Origin: Chitinophagia bacterium
GTDB taxonomy: Bacteria; Bacteroidota; Bacteroidia; Chitinophagales; Chitinophagaceae
DNA length: 5,541 bases
Assembly (NCBI GenBank): GCA_010027295.1
Contig: RGVM01000207.1
Coordinates: 1-5,541 of the forward strand
Direction: 5' to 3'
Shown here: positions 1 through 5,398 of the stretch, piece by piece
Layout of the letters: each line of letters opens with the position of its first letter
How positions within the stretch are numbered: position 1 is the stretch's first letter
The notes under the pieces: model-generated
Database searches by the model: none
Told to the model about the DNA's origin: nothing
The model's input: the letters and a program-made list of their open reading frames with translations, nothing else
Position numbers and translations under genes: made by a program

Positions 1-98
1 AATTGATTTCCACAGCAATATGTGGAAAAGACGAGCGGCTGCCCATTTGGTAACGGGCAACCGCTCTTGTTTTCCACATATTGCTGTGGAAATCAATT
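1..98. repeat. Nested palindrome: 29-bp perfect inverted repeat around a second hairpin
   Basis: Positions 1-29 are the exact reverse complement of 70-98. The pairing continues inward to 44/55 with three mismatches (30/69, 32/67, 39/60), leaving a 10-nt loop at 45-54, so 41 of 44 positions pair. Each outer arm is also a small hairpin by itself: TTTCCACA at 7-14 pairs with TGTGGAAA at 21-28 (loop GCAATA), and TTTCCACA at 71-78 pairs with TGTGGAAA at 85-92 (loop TATTGC). The element can therefore fold as one long hairpin or as three side-by-side hairpins. The left edge coincides with the window edge, so the palindrome may extend further. No transposase or target-site duplication is visible. Its function is unknown: candidates are a bidirectional terminator, a protein-binding palindrome, or a small non-autonomous mobile or REP-like element. 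Confidence 0.93.
33..73 (+). terminator. Possible intrinsic terminator in the core of the palindrome
   Basis: GAGCGG (33-38) pairs with CCGCTC (61-66) and TGCCC (40-44) with GGGCA (55-59). One mismatch (39/60) interrupts the stem and the loop is 10 nt. The stem is followed on + by TTGTTTT (67-73), a passable U-tract. On the other strand the hairpin is followed by GTCTTTTCC, so it could stop transcription in both directions and would suit a boundary between an upstream gene outside the window and the ORFs to the right. The U-tract is interrupted, and the outer arms may compete for pairing, so the call is tentative. Confidence 0.4.
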
Positions 99-119
99 AC
101 CAAAAAAAATCCCAAAAAT

Positions 120-149
120 TTTGGAGATTCGAATAGAATCGTATTTTTA
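120..149 (+). promoter_or_regulatory. Candidate Bacteroidota-type promoter upstream of the small membrane ORFs
   Basis: TTTG at 120-123 and TATTTTTA at 142-149 are separated by 18 bp. The second element matches the Bacteroidota -7 consensus TAnnTTTG at all but the last position. The stretch from 99 to 160 is clearly more AT-rich than the rest of the window. Transcription would start near 156, giving a leader of roughly 90 nt before the ORF at 243. The spacer length equals that of the candidate promoter of the hexosaminidase gene. AT-rich sequence gives chance matches easily. Confidence 0.35.
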
Positions 150-242
150 CGGAGTATTTGTACGCGCGTCCTACGTAGTTTCTGCTTACTCTGATTCATG
201 TCCGTATCCATCTTAAAACCAATCTGAACCAGCGGCAAGGCC

Positions 243-458
243 GTGAAAAAACCTCTAACTATGGATGCCATTTCTCTCATGCCACTGCTTTTCCTCGGAG
301 TTCTTTTCTTTTCCACGTTTCGTTTTCTGGATTGGCTAAACCCAGCCTATCTGGACGAGCAGGAGGATTTCATGGAGGATGTTCTGAATCCCGAACTCGG
401 GGTACAGATGCTTCCTTCCTGGAGTCATGCGGACGAGGCACTCTCGGCCGTAGCCTGA
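243..458 (+). CDS. Hypothetical small protein with one membrane segment
   Basis: I do not recognise this 71-residue protein. It starts at GTG with MKKP, and an ATG six codons later (261) is an alternative. Residues about 9-29 form one strongly hydrophobic segment after two lysines, which suggests an N-in membrane anchor or uncleaved signal. The rest is acidic (DEQEDFMEDVLNPE at about 38-51). An in-frame TGA at 225-227 limits upstream extension. No strong ribosome binding site is visible. It lies on the same strand and in the same frame as the membrane ORF at 681, with a 222-nt gap between them, so the two may be co-transcribed. It could be a genuine small membrane protein, a 5' fragment of a decayed gene, or a chance ORF; the TM pattern and basic N-terminus favour the first. 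Confidence 0.45.
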   Translation: MKKPLTMDAISLMPLLFLGVLFFSTFRFLDWLNPAYLDEQEDFMEDVLNPELGVQMLPSWSHADEALSAVA

Positions 459-680
459 CGACAAGGAGAGGAGGGTATTCCTTCCCTCAGTGTGGGCGGA
501 CCCGCCTGTATCCATCCGTTCTCCCGGATGCGAGTCAGGCCTCTGCCGATGCTGAATGAATCTGTGACTAGTACCTGTTCTCTGACATTTCCCGATGGCC
601 GAACCGGCGCCGATGGGAGCGGCTGACATCATACTACGTGGCCTGTTGCCGTGTATGATATGCCTTTCCTGAGGTGTCGG
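459..680 (+). other. Intergenic stretch with tandem small hairpins, no gene seen
   Basis: No convincing coding frame is seen between the two small membrane ORFs. Two GC-rich hairpins stand in tandem: GGCG/CGCC (496-507) and CATCCG/CGGATG (513-530, 6-nt loop). Neither is followed by a T-run, so they are not obvious terminators. The heptamer CCGATGG occurs twice near 592-616. The frame of the upstream ORF stays open from 459 to 620, with the next stop at 621-623, but the translated sequence is unremarkable. This could be a structured mRNA linker or degraded coding sequence. Confidence 0.3.
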
Positions 681-1106
681 ATGACCGAAGGGAGCGAATT
701 TTTGACCGTCATGGAGCATGCACGACCTGTCCGCGGGTATTGGAAGGGGGCGGTCTGGGTGCTGGGGGCCTACGTACTGATACAGTTCATGTACCGTTTC
801 CCCAGGCATATCTGGACTAGTATTGCGTCGGATCACGCGATAGCACCCTTCTGGTTCCTGCTGTTGGTAGTGTATCTGTGGGTCGGTGGGAGGCTTCGAC
901 GTCTGGATGCGCAATGGGTCCATGCCGCATGGCATGTCCTGCATATCCTTTTGTTCGGGTGCGTCGTCGGGATACTTGGATATCGGAAGATGTCCGGGGA
1001 ACTTCCCTACGTATTCACTTCCACAGCCAGGACCATCACCGAGTTCCTCATCTCACCGGTGCTGTATATATCCCTGGGTCTGCTGTACAGGGCACCAAGG
1101 AGCTGA
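681..1106 (+). CDS. Hypothetical small integral membrane protein with four predicted helices
   Basis: The protein has 141 residues from the chosen ATG. Hydrophobic segments lie at about 22-40, 54-70, 80-100 and 118-136. A basic RLRRL loop sits at 71-75 between helices 2 and 3. The start at 681 was chosen because GAGG lies about 6 nt upstream; alternatives are GTG 651, ATG 660, TTG 702 (with GGGAG upstream) and ATG 711, which all keep the four helices. G/C-rich third codon positions and the regular helix pattern support real coding. I cannot assign a family. From memory, the topology and the C-terminal FLISP motif (122-126) are reminiscent of the small membrane protein encoded next to exosortase F in Bacteroidota, but this is weak and no exosortase is in the window. 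The terminator at 1210 probably ends this transcript. Confidence 0.6.
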   Translation: MTEGSEFLTVMEHARPVRGYWKGAVWVLGAYVLIQFMYRFPRHIWTSIASDHAIAPFWFLLLVVYLWVGGRLRRLDAQWVHAAWHVLHILLFGCVVGILGYRKMSGELPYVFTSTARTITEFLISPVLYISLGLLYRAPRS

Positions 1107-1209
1107 CCCGATCGACTGGAAAGGATCCTCCGGACGAACGGGACGGGATATGCAGGGAATCCGAGGGATTCGGTACGTGGCGGTCAAGGACGGGGATCGA
1201 AGATATCAT

Positions 1210-1253
1210 AAAGCCGAAGGGTGTTTGGATCACACTTTTCGGCTTTTTTTTTT
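1210..1253 (+). terminator. Strong intrinsic (rho-independent) terminator
   Basis: A 15-bp stem pairs 1210-1224 with 1232-1246 around a 7-nt loop (TTGGATC); two of the pairs are G-U wobbles. The 3' arm runs directly into ten consecutive T (1244-1253). It lies 103 nt after the stop of the membrane ORF ending at 1106 and 89 nt before the FAH-family gene. It therefore separates the two transcription units, and the FAH-fucosidase pair needs its own promoter. That long 3' leader (1107-1209) also holds a minor GAATCC/GGATTC hairpin (1157-1171). On the other strand the hairpin is followed only by TTTATG, so it acts mainly on +. Confidence 0.92.
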
Positions 1254-1342
1254 GCTGCCGCCGGAGGTCCCCGTTGTGCAATCCCCCTCACGCTGATTCT
1301 TTCGAGTGCTCCCATTCCCGTTCAATTCCTTAATTTCCTCCC

Positions 1343-2176
1343 ATGAAACTCTATAGGCGTTCCGAGCGTATCTGGATCCTGTACGAAGGGATCGCTTACC
1401 GGGCCGACAGGGACTGGGATGGACTTGTCAACAGGCCCGGCCTGTACCATCTTCTCCTTCAGGAAATTGGCAGTCTTGATATCGATTCCGACTTCCGAAC
1501 AGACCTTCCCTTCGATGCGCCGGCTCTTGGACAGGAGATATGGGCGTCGGGAGTCACCTACCTCCGGAGCCGCGAGGCCAGGATGGCGGAGGCTAAAGAT
1601 GCCGGGGGCGGCGACTTCTACGACCGAGTGTACCATGCCGAAAGGCCCGAGATATTTTTCAAGTCCACCTCTGCACGGGCCACAGGCCATCTGGGAGAGG
1701 TACGCATACGTCGCGATTCCCACTGGAACGTTCCCGAGCCTGAACTCACGCTCTTCGTCTGTTCGGAGGGCAGCATCGAGGGTTACACGGTCGGCAATGA
1801 CATGAGTTCACGAAGCATCGAGGGTGAAAACCCCCTCTACCTGCCGCAGGCAAAGACCTATGACCGCAGCGCAGCCATCGGCCCCTGCCTCTGGGTGCCC
1901 GAGGCCCCGGTATCAGAGGATACACGAATCTCATTGTCTATTAGCCGCGACGATGCGACGGTCTTCTCCGACACCATCGTCCTTTCCCGCATGAAGCGCA
2001 GGCCCGAGGAACTGGTGAGATGGCTGTTTCGTGAGTTGAGCTTCCCCTGCGGATGCTACCTGATGACCGGCACTGGCATCGTCCCGCCCGATGATTTCAC
2101 CCTGCATGCCGGCGACACGGTGCGGATCACCATCGACGGCATCGGCACCCTACAGAACACGGTAACCCTTCAATGA
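1343..2176 (+). CDS. FAH-superfamily enzyme, 2-keto-3-deoxy-D-arabinonate dehydratase-like
   Basis: This 277-residue protein belongs to the fumarylacetoacetate hydrolase fold, whose members use a divalent metal to cleave or dehydrate 2-keto acids. The catalytic C-terminal domain covers about 65-275. The metal-ligand pattern is visible as PEPEL (E132, E134) followed 19 residues later by D153 in YTVGNDMSSRSIEGENPLYLPQ. That extended GNDxSSRxIEGENPLYLPQAKxY block is what I recall from the 2-keto-3-deoxy-D-arabinonate dehydratase branch (archaeal KdaD and bacterial relatives), as opposed to maleylpyruvate or acylpyruvate hydrolases. K171 in the same block is a likely active-site residue. There is no signal peptide, so it is cytoplasmic. 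ATG 1343 has no Shine-Dalgarno sequence but starts well before the conserved part. Its stop overlaps the fucosidase start (ATGA), which suggests a role in oxidative L-fucose or D-arabinose-type sugar acid breakdown. The fold is sure; the exact substrate is inferred. Confidence 0.9.
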   Translation: MKLYRRSERIWILYEGIAYRADRDWDGLVNRPGLYHLLLQEIGSLDIDSDFRTDLPFDAPALGQEIWASGVTYLRSREARMAEAKDAGGGDFYDRVYHAERPEIFFKSTSARATGHLGEVRIRRDSHWNVPEPELTLFVCSEGSIEGYTVGNDMSSRSIEGENPLYLPQAKTYDRSAAIGPCLWVPEAPVSEDTRISLSISRDDATVFSDTIVLSRMKRRPEELVRWLFRELSFPCGCYLMTGTGIVPPDDFTLHAGDTVRITIDGIGTLQNTVTLQ

Positions 2177-3648
2177 TCCGCATGAAGAAGTCTATTTCGC
2201 TCCTGTCGTTTCTCCTGCTGTGCCTTACGGCCGTCCGCTCTCAGGTGCCGGCACCTGCTCCCTATGGTGCCCTTCCCTCCGCGCGGCAGTTGGCTTGGCA
2301 TGCGACGGATATGTATGTATTGATACACTTCACACCCACGACCTTCGAGAACAAAGAATGGGGGTATGGGGATGCTGCCCCCACCGTCTTCCATCCCACC
2401 GCCTTCGACGCAGGACAGATCGTATCGGCCGCGAAGGCGGGCGGCTTCAAGGGGCTGGTACTGGTTGCCAAGCACCACGACGGCTTCGCGCTCTGGCCCA
2501 CGGCGACCACCGATTATAATATCAGTCGCAGCGGTTGGATGGACGGCAAGGGCGACGTCGTAGCCGCCTTCTCGGAAGCCTGTCGCGAAAGGTCCTTCCG
2601 CTTCGGCGTGTACTGCTCCCCTTGGGACCGCAACAGTCCTCATTACGGCACACCCGAATATGTACGGATCTACCGCGAGCAATTGCGGGAGCTTTACACC
2701 CGATACGGTCCGCTGTTTATGTCCTGGCACGATGGTGCAAACGGCGGCGATGGATATTACGGCGGAGCCCGTACGAAACGGCAGATCGACCGTACCACCT
2801 ATTATGGCTGGGATTCCACCTGGGCCATCACCCGGAGCCTGCAGCCCGACGCCTGCCTCTTCAGCGACGTCGGGTGGGATGTGAGATGGGTGGGCAATGA
2901 GCGGGGCGAGGCCGCTGAAACCTCATGGGCGACCTTCACACCGATGCCCGTGCCCGGCAAGGCCAAGGCCGGCCCCGGGGAATCTGACTACAAGTTGAAC
3001 CCGGGCGGCACCCGCAACGGGAAATACTGGATACCGGCGGAATGCGACGTCCCGCTGCGCAGGGGCTGGTTCTACCATCCGGAAGAGGATAGCACCGTCA
3101 AGTCTCCGGAGCGGCTCTTCGAGATCTACCTGAAGAGCGTCGGCAGGGGAGGGGCGTTGGACCTGGGATTGGCGCCCGACAGGCGCGGGCGATTGCATGA
3201 GGCCGATGTGAAGGCCCTGGCAGGCTTCGGGGAAAAACTCCGCAAGACTTTCGAACGCGACTTTGCCCGCGAAGCCGTGGTGCGCGCTTCGAACACCCGG
3301 GGACGTAGCGAGTCCCACTTCGGGGTCGCCCGGCTTGTCGATGGTGACAGGAATACCTATTGGTCCACTGACGACGCTGTCACCCGGCCCGAGCTCACGT
3401 TCAGCTGGAAGGAGGACCGAACCATCCGTTTCGTCAGGATGAGGGAGGACATCCGGCTGGGCCAGCGTGTCGGGGCGATCGAGGTCGACGCGCGGGTCGA
3501 CGGCCAGTGGAAAATCGTGGCAAAAGCCACTTCCATCGGCGCCTGCCGGATCCTGCGACTGGAAGCGCCCGTCAGCACACGGTCCATTCGCATCCGTGTC
3601 ACGGAAGCCCCAGTCTGCCCTGCCCTTTCGGAAGTAGGCATTTTCTGA
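2173..3648 (+). CDS. Exported GH29 alpha-L-fucosidase with C-terminal discoidin/CBM32-like domain
   Basis: The 491-residue enzyme hydrolyses terminal alpha-L-fucose from glycans. A signal peptide covers about 1-23 (KK, then ISLLSFLLLCLTA, VRSQ), so it acts in the periplasm or outside the cell. The GH29 barrel covers about 35-360: HFTPTTFENKEWG (52-64), the AKHHDGFALWP motif (99-109) and the nucleophile motif WHDGANGG with D187. Then come WVGNERGEA (239-247) and WIPAECD (286-292), which with the nucleophile region resemble subfamily B (alpha-1,3/1,4, Lewis-type linkages). E243 or E290 is the candidate acid/base. H186 replaces the more usual aromatic residue before the nucleophile. Residues about 368-491 form an F5/8 type C (CBM32-like) module beginning ASNTRG with DGDRNTYWSTDD. 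The start at ATG 2173 overlaps the FAH stop by 4 bp (translational coupling); ATG 2182 (MKKS) is equally possible and would shorten the protein by 3 residues. Confidence 0.95.
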   Translation: MIRMKKSISLLSFLLLCLTAVRSQVPAPAPYGALPSARQLAWHATDMYVLIHFTPTTFENKEWGYGDAAPTVFHPTAFDAGQIVSAAKAGGFKGLVLVAKHHDGFALWPTATTDYNISRSGWMDGKGDVVAAFSEACRERSFRFGVYCSPWDRNSPHYGTPEYVRIYREQLRELYTRYGPLFMSWHDGANGGDGYYGGARTKRQIDRTTYYGWDSTWAITRSLQPDACLFSDVGWDVRWVGNERGEAAETSWATFTPMPVPGKAKAGPGESDYKLNPGGTRNGKYWIPAECDVPLRRGWFYHPEEDSTVKSPERLFEIYLKSVGRGGALDLGLAPDRRGRLHEADVKALAGFGEKLRKTFERDFAREAVVRASNTRGRSESHFGVARLVDGDRNTYWSTDDAVTRPELTFSWKEDRTIRFVRMREDIRLGQRVGAIEVDARVDGQWKIVAKATSIGACRILRLEAPVSTRSIRIRVTEAPVCPALSEVGIF

Positions 3649-3708
3649 CGCCGCAGAGCGGCACCTGCTATTCGTGCAGTCGGATTCCTATACCCAAATG
3701 ATTTTCAG

Positions 3709-5265
3709 TCATTTCCAGTTCACCCGTTTCGACGGGTAGTAGTCAATACCCATCGCCTTGAGACGGCTGCCGTGTCGGGCGAGTCTTTCGCGGTATTCGG
3801 TCCAGTCCCTGCCCGCGCCGCCGGTCCAGCCGATCTCTGCGATGCCGGGCAGCCTGGGGAAGACCATGTATTCGATATCATCCATTTTGACGATGGTCTC
3901 CGTCCATAGCGGGGCCTCCACGCCGAGGATATCCTGACGGCTGACGCCTTCGGTGTAGGAGGCTGGGTCCCAGTTGTAGGCGTCGTCCACCTCGATGAAC
4001 GCCGCCCAATGCAGGCCGAGGCGCGTGGTGCTGTCGTACTGCATGTCCAGGTATGTCTTCCTGGCGGGTGACATGATGACCTTGGCGCCCTTTTTGACGG
4101 CCATTTGCGTGTTGGGCACGTCGGCCCAGAACTGGACCGTGGTGTTGGGTTGGAGGTCGGCATTGGCGATCTCATCCCATCCGATGACCTTCTTGCCATA
4201 CTTGGTGACAATGGGCTGTACGCGATTCACGAAGGTGACATAGTCTTCGGGGAGGGTGACATGGCTCTCGTCGCCACCAATGTGCAGCCAGGGGCCCGGG
4301 GTGAGGGCTGCGAGTTCGCGTACGACGTCGTCGATGAGTGCGTAGGTGGAGTCGTTCTTTGCGCAGAAGGTGCTGAAGCCCACTTCTGTGCCCGAGTAGA
4401 GCGTGTGGACCGTATCACGGCAGTTGAGCCAGGGGTAGGAGACGATGGCGGCGTTGGTATGTCCGGGCATGTCCACCTCGGGTATGACGGTGACATAGCG
4501 TTCGGCAGCATATCTGACGATGTCGGCATATTGTTCCTGGGTGTAGAAGCCGCCCTTGCCACCTCCCACCTGAGTGGAGCCCCCCACTTCGGTGAGTTTG
4601 GGGCGGGATTTGATCTCTATCCGCCATCCCTGGTCGTCTGTCAGGTGCAGGTGGAGGATGTTCATCTTGTACGTGGAGATGAGGTCTACATACCTTTTCA
4701 CGTCGTCAACAGCGAAGAAGTGTCGGGCCACGTCGAGCATGGAGCCGCGGTAGGCGTATTCGGGATTGTCGCGAATATGTACCGCCTGGATCTCCCGGGT
4801 CTCAATCTGGGTTGGTGCTGTGCCCTCAATCCATGCAGGCAGGAGTTGGCGGAGCGTCTGTATCCCGTAGAAGATGCCGGCTGGTTCGTGTGCGCTGATG
4901 TGTACTTGGTGTTCGTCCACATGCAACACATAGCCTTCCTGCCCCAACGATGTATCGGTCGCGTCGAGGGTGAGCCATATGCGTCCTGTGCTGTCGCCTT
5001 GCGCCGTCGTGACCGGTATCTTGAGCCCGGTTACCGGTTCGAGTACGGAGGAAAGGTGACTGGCGAGGCGCATGGCCTCGTCATGGGAGGTGTCAACCTG
5101 GATGGTTGTATTGCCATCGAGACGGAAGGCTCCTATACCGGTACTCGACTCCATCGGTTTGGGGATCAGGACACCCACGCCGTGGGCATCCTGCCGGTTC
5201 TTGCACGCTATGGCCGTGAGGAGGGCTGCCGTCACCAGCAGTCGGATGGGCATCGATTGCAACAT
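3709..5265 (-). CDS. GH20 beta-N-acetylhexosaminidase, probable lipoprotein
   Basis: The 518-residue enzyme removes terminal beta-GlcNAc/GalNAc by substrate-assisted catalysis. The N-terminus (MLQSMPIRLLVTAALLTAIAC) is a lipoprotein signal with C21 as lipidation site; the lipobox AIAC is slightly atypical. An alternative ATG lies four codons in (5253). The N-terminal GH20b domain covers about 31-160. The catalytic barrel runs about 168-480, with YRGSMLDVARHF (172-183, sugar-binding arginine R173), HLTDDQGWRIE (207-217), PEVDMPGH (262-269), the catalytic pair D332-E333 in HIGGDESH, and tryptophans W380, W453 and W480 of the substrate pocket. Length is normal and no key residue is missing. The gene converges on the fucosidase with only 60 bp between the stops and is divergent from the iron-sulfur subunit gene. 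Together with the fucosidase it suggests use of host-type or algal/animal fucosylated N-acetylhexosamine glycans; chitobiose or peptidoglycan fragments are alternatives. Confidence 0.96.
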   Translation of the reverse strand: MLQSMPIRLLVTAALLTAIACKNRQDAHGVGVLIPKPMESSTGIGAFRLDGNTTIQVDTSHDEAMRLASHLSSVLEPVTGLKIPVTTAQGDSTGRIWLTLDATDTSLGQEGYVLHVDEHQVHISAHEPAGIFYGIQTLRQLLPAWIEGTAPTQIETREIQAVHIRDNPEYAYRGSMLDVARHFFAVDDVKRYVDLISTYKMNILHLHLTDDQGWRIEIKSRPKLTEVGGSTQVGGGKGGFYTQEQYADIVRYAAERYVTVIPEVDMPGHTNAAIVSYPWLNCRDTVHTLYSGTEVGFSTFCAKNDSTYALIDDVVRELAALTPGPWLHIGGDESHVTLPEDYVTFVNRVQPIVTKYGKKVIGWDEIANADLQPNTTVQFWADVPNTQMAVKKGAKVIMSPARKTYLDMQYDSTTRLGLHWAAFIEVDDAYNWDPASYTEGVSRQDILGVEAPLWTETIVKMDDIEYMVFPRLPGIAEIGWTGGAGRDWTEYRERLARHGSRLKAMGIDYYPSKRVNWK

Positions 5266-5284
5266 TATCCTTTCAATTTTGTAT

Positions 5285-5314
5285 CAAATTAACGAAATCC
5301 GTGTTTCCGGCAAA
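5285..5314 (-). promoter_or_regulatory. Candidate Bacteroidota-type promoter of the hexosaminidase gene
   Basis: Read on the - strand, TTTG (5314-5311) lies 18 bp upstream of TTAATTTG (5292-5285). The latter matches the -7 consensus TAnnTTTG at all but one position. Transcription would start near 5278, about 13 nt before the ATG at 5265. AAAGGA stands just before that ATG, but its spacing is only 2 nt, which is too short for a good Shine-Dalgarno. The position directly in front of a well-supported gene strengthens the call. Confidence 0.5.
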
Positions 5315-5398
5315 TTCGTACCTTGAGCGTACTTCCATCATGGACAGCGGAGGGCAAAGAAAGGTCAATGCTTTCGGACTCCGGACAAAACTTCAATT

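Noticed and set aside
1..98. Insertion sequence end or CRISPR repeat
   Set aside because: There is a single palindrome with no spacer periodicity, no transposase and no visible target duplication; it was kept only as an unexplained repeat.
22..216. 64-codon ORF starting inside the palindrome
   Set aside because: It begins within the inverted repeat, crosses AT-rich non-coding sequence, and its translation shows no coherent composition or motif.
336..944. 202-codon open frame on - across the small membrane ORFs
   Set aside because: The translation is rich in P, R, H and Q with no fold or motif, whereas the + strand gives a regular four-helix membrane pattern; best seen as a shadow.
1107..1209. 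tRNA-like stretch with a GGATTCGG motif
   Set aside because: No acceptor, D or anticodon stems of tRNA spacing can be paired around it.
1254..1342. Promoter for the FAH-fucosidase pair
   Set aside because: A TTG near 1274 and TTTC near 1300 do not form an acceptable -33/-7 pair, and TTAATTTC just before the ATG lacks a correctly spaced upstream element. A promoter must exist after the terminator, but I cannot place it.
3649..3708. Possible terminator between the converging fucosidase and hexosaminidase genes
   Set aside because: GCCGC/GCGGC (3650-3662) and CTGC/GCAG hairpins exist, but neither is followed by a T-run on either strand, so I do not call an intrinsic terminator.
4105..5292. 395-codon open frame on + antisense to the hexosaminidase gene
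   Set aside because: It is the shadow of a GC-rich GH20 gene whose catalytic motifs are all intact on the other strand; the antisense translation shows no recognisable domain.
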